Shown here: piece after piece, positions 28,020-37,163 of the stretch
Numbering within the stretch: the stretch's first letter is position 1
Layout: each line of letters opens with the position of its first letter
Virus record (IMG/VR): IMGVR_UViG_3300042987_002836
Span: 1-53,527 of that record
Length of the DNA: 53,527 bases
Direction: 5' to 3' (one strand)
Source: a virus
The notes under the pieces: model-generated
The model's database searches: none
Told to the model about the DNA's origin: nothing
What the model saw: the letters and a program-made list of their open reading frames with translations, nothing else
Made by a program: the position numbers and the translations under genes

Positions 28020-28880
28020 ATGGGCAAAGTCGCATGGGATTACGTTGTCAAGGTAACGATGCCGGAGGACCTCAAGGGTCACAAGCCGGGCAGACTTCCT
28101 GAGGCGCTGCTGAAGCCAGCGGCGGGCGGCGGCAAGCTCCACTGGCGCGCCGCGAACGCGTGGGGTGCGATGGTCGCGAAGGCTAAGGCCGACGGCATCG
28201 AGCTCAAGCCGGTTTCGTCTGGCGACACATACCGCTCGTACGACTCGCAGCTCAAGGTCTTCCTCGAGCGCTACACCAAAGAGCCGAACGGCAACAGCAC
28301 TCGCACGTTTGAAGGCGTCAAGTGGTACAAGAAGAACGAGAAGCTCGCAAGCCTCGCGGCTCCAGGATCGTCACAGCACAACTTGGGTATCGCCGTTGAC
28401 GTTCACACCGCGAGCGGAGAGCGTCTTGAGTGGCTGATTGCCAACGTCAAGGACTTTGGTTTCTCGTGGGAGGTTGTTCCGGAAGAGCCGTGGCACCTCC
28501 GCTACGTCGCAGGTGACGTTGTTCCAGCCGCGGTCTCGGCTTGGATCGCAGAAGGCAACGGATACGCGAAGCCAGATGTCTCAGCCGCTCCAGCAGCAGA
28601 AGAGAAAGAAGACAAGCCAGCACCGGCTCCTAAAGCTGAAAAGCCAGCCGCCGCGCCAGCACCAACAGGCGACGGAGCGCTCGACGTAGGCGACAACGGT
28701 CCTCGCGTCAAGGCTCTGCAAGAAGCGCTGAAGAAGCAGGGTTATTACCCGAAGAACCCAGACGGCAAGTTTGACCAAGCCACGGCAAACGCTGTGAAGA
28801 TGCTGAAGGGTAAGCACGGACTGAACGCCAAAGAGACCAAGGCCGGCGCCAAGGTCCTCGAGATTCTCGGACTGAAGTAA
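28020..28880 (+). CDS. M15 (VanY-type) peptidase endolysin with peptidoglycan-binding domain (286 aa)
   Basis: Residues about 60-165 carry the zinc peptidase motif SSQHNLGIAVDV (His120, Asp127) and EEPWHLRY (His159, with a catalytic Glu just before). Arg72 lies in TYRS. A Pro/Ala/Lys-rich linker follows (about 187-215), then a peptidoglycan-binding domain (ALDVGDNGPRVKALQEALKK to the end). Cuts peptide cross-links of the host wall; no signal peptide, so it needs a holin. Preceded by AGGAGCTATTCACA. Confidence 0.92.
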   Translation: MGKVAWDYVVKVTMPEDLKGHKPGRLPEALLKPAAGGGKLHWRAANAWGAMVAKAKADGIELKPVSSGDTYRSYDSQLKVFLERYTKEPNGNSTRTFEGVKWYKKNEKLASLAAPGSSQHNLGIAVDVHTASGERLEWLIANVKDFGFSWEVVPEEPWHLRYVAGDVVPAAVSAWIAEGNGYAKPDVSAAPAAEEKEDKPAPAPKAEKPAAAPAPTGDGALDVGDNGPRVKALQEALKKQGYYPKNPDGKFDQATANAVKMLKGKHGLNAKETKAGAKVLEILGLK

Positions 28881-28885
28881 GTCCT

Positions 28886-29170
28886 ATGAACGAGGTGCTC
28901 GTCGCGCTCATTGGCCTTGTCGGCGTCTTAGGCGTCGGCTACATGGAGCATGGCCGCAGAACAAGTAACCGTCGTTGGCAAAAGAACAGTGAAGATCACA
29001 ACTTCGTCGTTGACAAGATCGAGAACCTCGGCAAGTCTCTTGGCCGCTCGATCGACAGAGTTGAAGAAACGGCAGTTCGCACAGAGAACAAGCTAGACCA
29101 GCACATCAACGATCACATGACAGGAAAGCTCAGTGGGCAAGAAAAAGTCCGGCGGCGGAAGCTCGGGTAA
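28886..29170 (+). CDS. DUF2746-like membrane protein (94 aa)
   Basis: N-terminal TM helix (VLVALIGLVGVLGVGYMEHG), a short basic stretch, then a coiled coil (DKIENLGKSLGRSIDRVEET) and VRTENKLDQHINDHM. This layout resembles DUF2746 proteins of actinobacteriophage lysis cassettes. Six bases after the endolysin gene, so a role in lysis is likely. Confidence 0.6.
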   Translation: MNEVLVALIGLVGVLGVGYMEHGRRTSNRRWQKNSEDHNFVVDKIENLGKSLGRSIDRVEETAVRTENKLDQHINDHMTGKLSGQEKVRRRKLG

Positions 29171-29345
29171 GTCGGCGCAGCAGCGCCGCCGCGTGCACCC
29201 AAAGACGGGTGCTGTCGAGATGGTCCCTGGTACAAAAGCCGGCAAGAGGCGTCAACGCCTACCGTACGGGCACGAGCTTCGCACGCATGACCTTCATGGT
29301 CCGGTCGGCGTAAAGAAAAAGCGACCGACCAACGCTTCTAAGTAA
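29133..29345 (+). CDS. Basic small protein (70 aa), GTG start
   Basis: Starts MGKKKSGGGSSGKSAQQRRR and stays basic to the end (GVKKKRPTNASK). Overlaps the preceding gene by 38 bp in another frame, with AGGAAAGCTCA before the GTG. Likely nucleic-acid binding. Its 3' end overlaps the convergent glycosyltransferase by 8 bp. Confidence 0.6.
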   Translation: MGKKKSGGGSSGKSAQQRRRVHPKTGAVEMVPGTKAGKRRQRLPYGHELRTHDLHGPVGVKKKRPTNASK

Positions 29346-30027
29346 GCCACTCGTTTCTAATCCGTCTATCGATCTGCCACTTCATGCTGTTCTGCTCGTC
29401 GACGGGTAGTTCTTCTTTAGCGTGAAAGTATCCGTGGTTCTCGCCGATCGTGAAGTTGTCTCTCTTGTAGAACTCTGGGCTTGAGTCTCTTGTTGTCCCG
29501 TGTGAGTAAAAGTTCATCTTGATTCCGGGTCTCTTGATCAAGCTCGCGAATCCCATTCGTGTAATCCTCCGCGTGTAGTCCGTGTCCTCGTAGTACGCGG
29601 GATAGAAGTTTTCGTCGAATAACCCGACCAGCCTCACGATGTCGCGTCCGAGCGAGAACGTCGCGTATGGCTCTGGGTCCGTTACAACCATGTGGCACTC
29701 AGAGCTCTCGTTGATCAGCCGAGTCAGCTCTCCTGGAATCCACCCGTTGTCATGAGACCCAAAGATCACGAACGGTTCATGAGGATACAACTTGATCCCT
29801 AGGTTCCAAGACCCTGCTACCCCTAGGTTTGACGGCAGGTTCAGGATCTTCAGTTCATAACTGCGGCTGAAGTTTTCAACTAGATCTGTATAATGACCGC
29901 CGTTGTCTATGATCAAGATCTCTTTGATCCTGTCATCGTCCACCGACGCCAGCGTTCTGTCAAGCAGGTCGTAGCCGTTCAGCACCGGTATGACCATCAC
30001 CGCCCGACCGTCTCTCTCGTCTAGCAT
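29338..30027 (-). CDS. Family 2-like glycosyltransferase (229 aa)
   Basis: Starts MLDERDGRAVMVIPVLNGYD at the TGATG overlap with the upstream gene. GT-A features: VIPVLNGYDLLDRTLASVDD, EILIIDNGGH, LPSNLGVAGSWNLGI, VIFGSHDNGW and the later YYEDTDYTRRITRMGF typical of GT2/rhamnosyl- or galactofuranosyl-transferase-like enzymes. Could glycosylate the host surface, phage virion or DNA; no modified-base genes are seen nearby. Confidence 0.82.
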   Translation of the reverse strand: MLDERDGRAVMVIPVLNGYDLLDRTLASVDDDRIKEILIIDNGGHYTDLVENFSRSYELKILNLPSNLGVAGSWNLGIKLYPHEPFVIFGSHDNGWIPGELTRLINESSECHMVVTDPEPYATFSLGRDIVRLVGLFDENFYPAYYEDTDYTRRITRMGFASLIKRPGIKMNFYSHGTTRDSSPEFYKRDNFTIGENHGYFHAKEELPVDEQNSMKWQIDRRIRNEWLT

Positions 30028-30632
30028 CAGTCGTTCTTTTTCTTGCAGCCTTTCATCTCGGGCTTCCAGGTGCATGGGTCCCACGGGCCAAAGCCCGCGA
30101 TGTCATAGAGATACTTGCCCGCCTTGAGGTTCGTTACCGGGTCAAGAAGCGTCTCTTGGTCGCAGATTCCCATGTCGCGGCAGATGCTTCCAGAATAGCT
30201 CGGGTGGTCCTTCTTCCAGTGAGTACCGTTGATCTGGAGCAGCCCCGTGTCCGACCGGTGGTTCCACTCCGAGACCCGAGTGATGCGGCAGTTCTTGTCA
30301 ACAACGTCGCCTCCCCTGCGGTTCGGGCAGCCGCCCGACTCGCGGAGGATGATCTCGCCGAGCTTGTCCCAGGTCTCTTCTGGCCAGCCCGCCTCGGCGG
30401 CCAGCTTCGGCAGCCACGAGATGTCACCGTGCCGAAACACGATTCCGCGGTTCTTTTCCTTCTCCATCAACCTTTCCAGGTGGTCAGCTGCGACTTGGAC
30501 TGGAACAGTCCCGGCCCGGGTAGCGACGACCTCAACGGCAGGTTTCGTAGTGTCTACACTCTCGGCCTTCAAGTTGAAGGCCCCGCTAAGGCTACTAACA
30601 GACAATAGGAATATCGTCAGTAGTTTTGTCAA
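30027..30632 (-). CDS. Secreted lytic transglycosylase (SLT-like) (201 aa)
   Basis: Signal peptide of about 24 residues (MTKLLTIFLLSVSSLSGAFN). Catalytic Glu98 in GEIILRESGG, then SDTGLLQINGTHW (about 127-139), the lysozyme-fold signature, and NLKAGKYLYDIAGFGPW near the end. Six cysteines in the mature part (CPNRR, NCRI, CRDMGICD, PCTW, GC) suggest disulfides outside the membrane. Third wall-degrading enzyme in the window and the only one with its own export signal. Confidence 0.85.
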   Translation of the reverse strand: MTKLLTIFLLSVSSLSGAFNLKAESVDTTKPAVEVVATRAGTVPVQVAADHLERLMEKEKNRGIVFRHGDISWLPKLAAEAGWPEETWDKLGEIILRESGGCPNRRGGDVVDKNCRITRVSEWNHRSDTGLLQINGTHWKKDHPSYSGSICRDMGICDQETLLDPVTNLKAGKYLYDIAGFGPWDPCTWKPEMKGCKKKND

Positions 30633-30642
30633 GCTTTGAGTC

Positions 30643-30700
30643 CTCTCGCTAGGGGGTAGGGACTTGTCTTTAGCGTTGGGTCTATCCTACCAGGCGAGAG
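30643..30700 (+). other. Long stem-loop in the divergent region before the fibre genes
   Basis: CTCTCGC (30643-30649) pairs with GCGAGAG (30694-30700), and GGTAGG (30655-30660) with CCTACC (30686-30691), enclosing a 25-nt loop. Lies between the transglycosylase start and the first fibre operon gene. Could be a leader RNA, a terminator read from either side or an operator. Confidence 0.5.
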
Positions 30701-30802
30701 TCCGAAGTTACACTTTGATTACTGATAGATCTAGTTCAGAGTGTCTTGGTGCAGTTTATGGACTACAATGGTGGCAGTTGTCTGTTTGGAGGTCTCTCGG
30801 AG

Positions 30803-31150
30803 ATGCTTGCAGGAGTTCTGCACTTGAAGATGGAGCAGGGTGCTACGTTCACCCAGCGCCTTACCTGGAAGATCGACGGATCTCCTGTTGATCTAACGTC
30901 TTATTCTGCACGAATGAAGGTCCGTCGCATGGTCCAAGAACCGGCGATCTTGTCGCTGACAACATCGGCAGGCGGCGGGATCGTGCTCGGCGGAGTCAAC
31001 GGGACGATCGACATCACCGTGTCGGCAACGCAGACCGCGCTGCTGAACGCGGGCAAGTACATGTACGACCTCGAGCTTGTCACGGCGGGCGGAGTTGTAA
31101 CTCGTCTCGTCAAAGGAAGGCTCACGATCGACGCAGAGATCACGTACTGA
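30803..31150 (+). CDS. Phage structural-type protein (115 aa)
   Basis: The ATG at 30803 is chosen because it gives [20 protein letters not shown], the usual opening of a family found with phage tail genes, and GGAGG lies about 13 bases upstream; a GTG at 30746 is the alternative. Beta-rich domain with a strand pattern [18 protein letters not shown]. Its stop overlaps the next ATG (TGATG). Probably a baseplate or fibre-attached protein. Confidence 0.65.
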   Translation: MLAGVLHLKMEQGATFTQRLTWKIDGSPVDLTSYSARMKVRRMVQEPAILSLTTSAGGGIVLGGVNGTIDITVSATQTALLNAGKYMYDLELVTAGGVVTRLVKGRLTIDAEITY

Positions 31151-32913
31151 TGGACGACCTTGCTAGCAGCGTAGTCTACGTCGATGTCTCGAAGACAACT
31201 GTAGAGGTCACCGAGACCGAAGCGATCATCGAGGTCATCAACGAAAAGACAGAGGTCATCATCTCTGGTGATCAAGGTCCGCAGGGCATTCAAGGACCGA
31301 CTGGTCCAACTGGTCCAACTGGGCCAACAGGTCCTCAGGGCGCGGCGTCAACAGTCACCGGCCCAACTGGACCGGTGGGTCCAACAGGTGCGACGGGCCC
31401 AGCAGGAGTTGCAGGCGCTTCAGGTGCAACAGGTCCTACTGGAGCTCAAGGCATACCAGGAACTGAAGGCGCGACCGGGCCAACGGGTCCTCAAGGTGTT
31501 GCAGGAGTCGAAGGTGCTCCAGGTGTTGACGGCGCGACCGGGCCTACAGGTCCGCAAGGCGCGCAAGGAGACATCGGCGCGACGGGTCCAACTGGACCAA
31601 CAGGTCCGACAGGTCCGACTGGACTTCAAGGAGTTACCGGTCCTACAGGGCCTCAAGGTGTCACGGGACCCGCAGGCGCAGACTCGTTTGTGACTGGACC
31701 AACCGGTCCTGCCGGCGCAACAGGCCCTATCGGCCCAACTGGTCCAACAGGTGCTGACTCAACTGTCACAGGTCCTACCGGCTCAACCGGTCCGACAGGG
31801 CCTACAGGCCCTACAGGTCCAATTGGACCAGCTGCAACGCTGACATCGACGTCCCTCGTTCGTCACCTTGTTCGCAACGGCACCGAGTCAACAATCAACA
31901 TTGGCCAAGCTGTCTACATCACAGGATCAACAGGTACTTCTGGAACAAACATGCTTGTCGCTCCAGCTGACTACAGCGTGGAAATGACTTCTTCAAAGAC
32001 TCTTGGAGTAATGGCAGAGACTATAGCTCCAAACGCTGTTGGATACGTAGTCACAGAAGGTCTTCTTGAAGGATTTGACACATCCGCTGCCGGCGCTGCA
32101 GGTGATCCGATATGGCTTGGCGATAACGGAAATCTGATCTACGGACTAGCAAATAAGCCAGAAGCACCGAACCATCTAGTGTTTATTGGAATCGTTACAC
32201 GAGATCAGCAAAACAACGGAGAAATCTTCGTTCGTCCGCAGAACGGCTTCGAGCTTCAAGAGCTGCACAATGTCTCAATATCAAACCCTCAACCTGGAGA
32301 CACTCTTCTATACAACGCAACAACAAGTCTTTGGTACAACGCAGCAGCGGGATCAGGCGGGTCAGGTGCAACAGGACCTACAGGACCAGCAGGTGCAACA
32401 GGACCTACAGGACCAGCAGGTGCAACAGGACCTACAGGACCAGCAGGTGCAACAGGCACGGCGGGCGCGACCGGTGCGACTGGACCTACAGGACCAGCAG
32501 GCGCAACAGGACCTACAGGACCAACTGGAACATTTAGCTCAGACGGAACAGTCGTCCTCGAGACAGTGAATGAAAAGTTGACGACAATCAGCGGCGCAAC
32601 AGGCGCGACTGCGCTTGACTACTCGCTTGGTTCTATATTCAACTTCACAAACATAGCCGGAAATATCACGGCAAACATTACAAACTTGTCGCTTGCCACT
32701 AACACAGCAACAAATATCACAACTGTTCTTCAGCAAAACGCAACAGGTCACATGATCACCGCTTTACAAATCGCTGGAGTTTCGCAGACAATAAACTGGC
32801 AAGCAGGAATTGTCCCCACCGGCAACGTAGGTAAAAAAGACATCGTAATGTTCACCATCTACAACATTGCCGGAACTTACTTAGTTCTTGGTCAACTAGT
32901 TACGTTCGGATAA
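31150..32913 (+). CDS. Collagen-like tail fibre protein (587 aa)
   Basis: Residues 1-40 are a beta-rich adaptor. GPTGP collagen-type triplets run over about residues 40-232, followed by a globular domain ([20 protein letters not shown] to about 400) known from tail fibres. A second short GPT collagen run (about 404-457) and a C-terminal beta domain follow. Three collagen chains would form a triple helix. The second collagen run is an exact 30-bp tandem repeat at DNA level (32370-32460), so its length may vary. Confidence 0.88.
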   Translation: MDDLASSVVYVDVSKTTVEVTETEAIIEVINEKTEVIISGDQGPQGIQGPTGPTGPTGPTGPQGAASTVTGPTGPVGPTGATGPAGVAGASGATGPTGAQGIPGTEGATGPTGPQGVAGVEGAPGVDGATGPTGPQGAQGDIGATGPTGPTGPTGPTGLQGVTGPTGPQGVTGPAGADSFVTGPTGPAGATGPIGPTGPTGADSTVTGPTGSTGPTGPTGPTGPIGPAATLTSTSLVRHLVRNGTESTINIGQAVYITGSTGTSGTNMLVAPADYSVEMTSSKTLGVMAETIAPNAVGYVVTEGLLEGFDTSAAGAAGDPIWLGDNGNLIYGLANKPEAPNHLVFIGIVTRDQQNNGEIFVRPQNGFELQELHNVSISNPQPGDTLLYNATTSLWYNAAAGSGGSGATGPTGPAGATGPTGPAGATGPTGPAGATGTAGATGATGPTGPAGATGPTGPTGTFSSDGTVVLETVNEKLTTISGATGATALDYSLGSIFNFTNIAGNITANITNLSLATNTATNITTVLQQNATGHMITALQIAGVSQTINWQAGIVPTGNVGKKDIVMFTIYNIAGTYLVLGQLVTFG

Positions 32914-32916
32914 ATC

Positions 32917-33681
32917 ATGCCGTTTCATGGCGGAGCAAACAGTAGTTTTTTCTCTGGAATGCGTCCGGGAGCGATCACAAACCCGAACGTTCTGCCAAGC
33001 TTGCAGGTGTGGTATGACTCGACGTCGTCTGCTCAGTTCACTCCAAGCAACCCAGCCGACGGAGACACGTTTACTCAATGGTCTGACAAGTCTGTGTTCG
33101 CGCACAACGCAAACCCGAGCGGCGGCGCAACTGTGCGGCCTACGTATCAAACAAACGAACAAAACGGCTATGCTGTTGTCCGCTTTGACGGTGTAAACGA
33201 CAACTTGACAATCAACCCTGCTACATGGGCGGCAAGTCTCTCTGGCTTCACGATCTATGTTGTCGCAAAGATAACAAACACCACAGGCACACGAACAATC
33301 ACAAGCTCTGACCAAAACGGCCAAAAGATCTACTGGAACGGCACAAACTGGGCTGTTTCAACGTCTGGCGGGACCGGAACAAGCACGGCTACGGCAGACA
33401 CGACAAAGTTCAAGATGTTTGGACTGATCTACGATGGAACTAAGACTGGCAACGCCGACCGTCTTGTCTTTCGTTATCAAGAGACGACGCAAACTCTTAC
33501 GTTCTCTGGGACTGTTGGAGCAATAACAAGCGCTTCTACGTCTGTTCTAAACATTGGTTGGTACAACAACTCAGAGTACTTTGCTGGCGATGTGGGCGAG
33601 GTCATCTACTTCAGCCGGGCCATCTCGTCGCCTGAAATCGGCGGAATAGAGTCGTATCTGTCCAACAAGTGGGCCATCTAG
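32917..33681 (+). CDS. LamG/concanavalin-like tail protein (254 aa)
   Basis: A short N-terminus (MPFHGGANSSFFSGMRPGAI), then a jelly-roll domain: LQVWYDSTSSAQFT, VVRFDGVNDNLTIN, SGFTIYVVAKI and the closing GDVGEVIYFSRAISSPEIGG ... YLSNKWAI, the pattern of LamG-like sugar-binding domains in phage tails. Three bp after the collagen gene. Likely a host-surface glycan binder. Confidence 0.78.
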   Translation: MPFHGGANSSFFSGMRPGAITNPNVLPSLQVWYDSTSSAQFTPSNPADGDTFTQWSDKSVFAHNANPSGGATVRPTYQTNEQNGYAVVRFDGVNDNLTINPATWAASLSGFTIYVVAKITNTTGTRTITSSDQNGQKIYWNGTNWAVSTSGGTGTSTATADTTKFKMFGLIYDGTKTGNADRLVFRYQETTQTLTFSGTVGAITSASTSVLNIGWYNNSEYFAGDVGEVIYFSRAISSPEIGGIESYLSNKWAI

Positions 33682-33705
33682 AACCCTTGCTGGACAAGGG
33701 TTTCC
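33682..33705 (+). terminator. Rho-independent-like terminator
   Basis: AACCCTTG-ctgga-CAAGGGTT with an 8-bp perfect stem followed by TCCTGT, directly after the LamG-like gene stop. It closes the first fibre operon. Confidence 0.65.
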
Positions 33706-33710
33706 TGTGT

Positions 33711-33732
33711 ACACACCTAAACTTAGGTGTGT
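33711..33732. promoter_or_regulatory. 22-bp inverted repeat upstream of the serine recombinase
   Basis: ACACACCTAA-ac-TTAGGTGTGT, perfect 10-bp arms around 2 bp, followed by GTTAG-N7-CTAAC (33731-33747). The placement about 55 bp before the recombinase gene suggests an operator or recombination site. Confidence 0.6.
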
Positions 33733-33786
33733 TAGAGTGTAGCTAACGAGTTTTGTACAAGATTGTCACGGAAAGCCTTACTGGAT

Positions 33787-34485
33787 ATGGAAACTAGCAA
33801 GTCGTCGAAGAAGGTAGCGCTGCTGTACACAAGAGTGTCCACTTCTATGCAGGTAAACGACGGAATGTCCCTTGCCGTGCAGGAAAGAGCTCTCAAGAAG
33901 GCTGCCAACGACATTGGATACAAGAAGACCGAGCTTCTCAGGGAAGAAGGCAGATCTGGTAAAAGTATCAAAGGCCGTCCAGTTCTCTCGTCTGCTCTCG
34001 AGCGCCTAGACCGCGGCGAGGCAGAAGCGCTGATCGTCACAAGGGTCGACCGACTTGCCAGATCTACTCAAGACTTCCTGTCGATCATCGACCGAGCGAA
34101 TAAGAACAACTGGCGCGTGGTCATGCTCGATCTAAACCTCGACACGTCTACATACCAAGGACGGTTCGTCGTCACGATCATGTCAGCTTTGGCTGAGATG
34201 GAGCGAGCGATCATCGCCGAGCGGCAGAAAGACGTCCACAAAGATCGCCGAGCTAACGGAGTTGTCTGGGGCAAAGACAAAGGTCCTAAGACAAAGATCC
34301 CCGCTGAAGTCCTCAACGTGATGACACAGTGGCGAGCCTCTGGAATCAGCTACTCAGAGATCGCGCGAAAGCTCAACGAGCTCGAGGTGTCCACTAGCAA
34401 CGGCGGAAAGAAGTGGTATGCGTCAAGTGTGTCTCACGTCCTTCTCAAAGGAAAGCACAACAAAGTAGTTGAGCCGGGACCCTAA
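33787..34485 (+). CDS. Small serine recombinase (resolvase/invertase family) (232 aa)
   Basis: The ATG at 33787 is used (a TTG 24 bases upstream is the alternative). The N-terminal catalytic domain has YTRVSTSMQVNDGMSL with the nucleophilic Ser in RVS, REEGRSGKSIKGRPVL, the VTRVDRLARS arginine motif and a long E helix (IMSALAEMERAIIAERQ). The C-terminal HTH reads GISYSEIARKLNELEVSTS. Length fits resolvases/invertases rather than large integrases. It sits beside tail-fibre genes, as do phage invertases, but no invertible segment was found. Confidence 0.88.
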   Translation: METSKSSKKVALLYTRVSTSMQVNDGMSLAVQERALKKAANDIGYKKTELLREEGRSGKSIKGRPVLSSALERLDRGEAEALIVTRVDRLARSTQDFLSIIDRANKNNWRVVMLDLNLDTSTYQGRFVVTIMSALAEMERAIIAERQKDVHKDRRANGVVWGKDKGPKTKIPAEVLNVMTQWRASGISYSEIARKLNELEVSTSNGGKKWYASSVSHVLLKGKHNKVVEPGP

Positions 34486-34547
34486 GTCTCTCGTCTCAGA
34501 ATCCCGGCTCGTTTTTTCAGCGCCCGTCTCTCCCCGAGCGAAGAAAC

Positions 34548-37163
34548 TTATCTAGCGAATCGCGTAGCAATTCCCCAGTCGACCTCACCTTGCGGTACCA
34601 CTCTCGGCATCAACAGACGACCCATCAACTGTGCGCGTGAGCCGTGACCCTCGACCGCGATGCCTCTGTCTTGCAACTTGCGCTGGAACGCGATCTGTGT
34701 CATTGGCTTTTCGCCACGTTCTTCTGACCAGATGCGGTAGACTGCGTACAGCGACTTTACCGGTGTTGCCGCGCCTTCTGACTCCTTGGTCTCTTCGTTC
34801 AAGAAGAATCCGATGCGGTCCTCGTTCTTGCGGTAGATCTCAGCAGCGTCACTGACTGCGGTGCACCAGCCAAGAGCGTCGCGTGCGCTTGAACTAAGAA
34901 GCTTGATCGCGCCTTCGACTGCCCACGACAGCACCGCCGGCAGCGCACCTTCTGGATCGAAGATGTAGTGCTTGAGGTCTGGGTCTGGATTTTCTGGAAT
35001 GTTTGTGAGCGGTATCGGACGAAGTCGGCGCCACATCGCGTCGTCGCTGATGATCGGCCTGTGGTTTGTGGTGACCCACAGCTTCGCCTGTGACTGGAAC
35101 GTAAACGGCTTTTCGCCTGGCGAACGCGCTGAGATCTCAGAAGAGCCTGTCAGTTTCTTGACCGAGTTCTCTTTCATGCGCTCTGACTCTGGCAACTCGT
35201 CGACCCACACCATGCGGCGTCCGCGAAGCTCTGCCCAGTGATACAGGTCGGCTCCGTGTGCCTGTCCGTCGCCTTGAGCAAGAATACTTGAGTCTAACGG
35301 CCACGCGTACTGCGCAGTACCGAGAGCTTTCACCAGCGCTTCAACCATCGTGTTCTTGCCTGATCCTGGAGGACCATAGACTAGGAACATAACGTCGTAT
35401 GTGCGCAGTCCAGTAAGCGAGTATCCAGCCGCTCGTTGCAGCCATTCCTGAAGCTCTTTGTCGCCTCCTGTCGCGAAGTCAATGAACTGTTCCCAGCGGA
35501 TATTGCGTATTCCAGGATTGTACGCGACCGGCGCGCGGCGAGTGATGTAGAGATCCGGGCGTCCTTTCAAGAGCTCACCGGTGCGGAGATTGATCACTCC
35601 GTTGGCTACGCCAAGAAGAGTCTCGTCAGAGTCCCAGTTGTTGACGCCGACCAAGATGCGAGGGTCTGACGTGGCGCTCTCAATACATGATGTGATGCGC
35701 GAGTTTGACTTTGCCTGTTGCGCCCACTTGATTACCTCGGACTGTTTGTCTGCGTCGTCGAGATAGTGGACAACTTCGCTTGCGACAATAGGCGCGATCT
35801 TCTTTGCAAGTTCTTGCATCTCGAGGCTCTCGACGTCTGGCTTCCAGTATCCGCCGTCCCAGTGGAACCAGCCAAGACCTGGAGTGTATCTGACCGCGGC
35901 GCCGAAAGAGTCAACAAGACGACGACCGTTGCCTGTGTCCGTGAGCGTTCGCTTGCCAGGCTCACCACCCTCTTCTTCGCTGATCGCGTCTGGGTCTTGC
36001 GGTACGTCGATGTTCGTCAGGCTTGTCGCCTTTGCAAGTGAGTCGCCGTCTTGTAAGGCAGCTGACACCGTCCCGCCGATTGTGCCAGGCAGGTACGTCG
36101 TGTCGGATTGAGTAGGAGGACGTGCGACGATTGACGTCGTCGTCATGCCAGCTTTCGCTCGCGTTTCTTCCTGTGACTTGATTGCCCAGTCCTGTAGACC
36201 TGGCCACAGCTTCTCTGTCTTTGGGTTATCGACAACAAACTGAATAGCACGACGCACATGCATCAGCAATCCGCCCTGTCCTTCGAGCTCAAGCGGCGGA
36301 CGTACCTTCTCGGCGTTGAAGCGAATCATCATCGTTTCGACTGCTAGGCGACCTGCCTCGGTGTTCACAGGAAACTTGTTAGCGAGAGCGCACGCGAGTG
36401 CGTAGATGTCAACGGCACGAGAGCCTTCGTCGATGCCTTCAGTAAGAAGCCTGTCAACGTCAACTCGCTCGCCAGAGAAGTCTGCGTCTTCAAGCCAGGT
36501 CCAATCGCCTTCACCGAGTTTAGACGTAGCTCGCTTTCCACGCTTTCTCAATGCTGACAGCAACTCTTCTGGTGCCTGCGCGACCGGGATCTCCCAAGGC
36601 GCCTTGCCCTGCACCCACTCGTAGCACACACCAGAGAAATGCCGCGACGGCGCGATGAGCACGTAGCCGTTGTGCTTGATGTCGATGCCGTTGAGGCCAG
36701 ACTTCTTGAGGTTGCCGACGAGCGACTCTGATTCGTCGCACTTGTAGAAAAGATGCCTGCCGCGAATAATCTTGCCGTTCGCCGTGTACGAGCCAGTGAT
36801 CGCCTCGACTGTTGGCGGAAGCGCGCCCTCTACAAGAGACTCAAACTTCTCAAATGAGTCAGGCCCGCCCGCTCTCGGGTCGATGTCGATGACGAAGAAT
36901 CCGCTCGGTCGGCAGTACACGCTGACGTTGCTATCTTGGTCTTGTGTCCACCACGCTTTGACTGCGTCGATGTTCGCAGTCGCCTGCACGTTCCACTCAC
37001 TTACACGAGGATGTTTGCCTACGTCTTTCGGTTCAGGATGCGAGCCGCCGCATGTGCAGCGTCCGCCGACAATGCCGTAGCAAGGCATGACGAACCAGCC
37101 CTGCTGTGCGTACCATTCGGCAGCTGAACCCAGTCTACCAGTTGCTGATTCCCATGTTGTCAT
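34548..37163 (-). CDS. Bifunctional primase-polymerase / SF3 helicase (D5-like) (871 aa)
   Basis: N-terminal prim-pol domain (residues about 10-215): GSAAEWYAQQGWFVMPCYG, the acidic motif FFVIDIDPRAGG, GRHLFYKC. The C-terminal part has a D5_N-like region and a helicase with Walker A YGPPGSGKNT, Walker B VWVDELPES, and the SF3-type C motif WVTTNHRPII with DDAMWRRLRPI. Starts DNA synthesis and unwinds the fork; the main replication gene in the window. Alone on the minus strand inside a rightward region. Confidence 0.92.
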   Translation of the reverse strand: MTTWESATGRLGSAAEWYAQQGWFVMPCYGIVGGRCTCGGSHPEPKDVGKHPRVSEWNVQATANIDAVKAWWTQDQDSNVSVYCRPSGFFVIDIDPRAGGPDSFEKFESLVEGALPPTVEAITGSYTANGKIIRGRHLFYKCDESESLVGNLKKSGLNGIDIKHNGYVLIAPSRHFSGVCYEWVQGKAPWEIPVAQAPEELLSALRKRGKRATSKLGEGDWTWLEDADFSGERVDVDRLLTEGIDEGSRAVDIYALACALANKFPVNTEAGRLAVETMMIRFNAEKVRPPLELEGQGGLLMHVRRAIQFVVDNPKTEKLWPGLQDWAIKSQEETRAKAGMTTTSIVARPPTQSDTTYLPGTIGGTVSAALQDGDSLAKATSLTNIDVPQDPDAISEEEGGEPGKRTLTDTGNGRRLVDSFGAAVRYTPGLGWFHWDGGYWKPDVESLEMQELAKKIAPIVASEVVHYLDDADKQSEVIKWAQQAKSNSRITSCIESATSDPRILVGVNNWDSDETLLGVANGVINLRTGELLKGRPDLYITRRAPVAYNPGIRNIRWEQFIDFATGGDKELQEWLQRAAGYSLTGLRTYDVMFLVYGPPGSGKNTMVEALVKALGTAQYAWPLDSSILAQGDGQAHGADLYHWAELRGRRMVWVDELPESERMKENSVKKLTGSSEISARSPGEKPFTFQSQAKLWVTTNHRPIISDDAMWRRLRPIPLTNIPENPDPDLKHYIFDPEGALPAVLSWAVEGAIKLLSSSARDALGWCTAVSDAAEIYRKNEDRIGFFLNEETKESEGAATPVKSLYAVYRIWSEERGEKPMTQIAFQRKLQDRGIAVEGHGSRAQLMGRLLMPRVVPQGEVDWGIATRFAR

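Noticed and set aside
27752-28102. Plus-strand frame before the endolysin starting MTYDGSTSCYYCPRARRAEW, and the minus-strand frame at 27824-28027
   Set aside because: No ribosome-binding site for either; one overlaps the endolysin start by 80 bp in another frame, and the region is better explained as a structured leader. The CYYC motif leaves slight doubt.
30643-32913. Diversity-generating retroelement near the fibre genes
   Set aside because: No reverse transcriptase frame and no template/variable repeat pair seen.
33686-33747. Attachment site (att) of an integrase
   Set aside because: The recombinase is of resolvase/invertase size, no tRNA or known att core is adjacent, and no second copy of the repeat is visible in the window.
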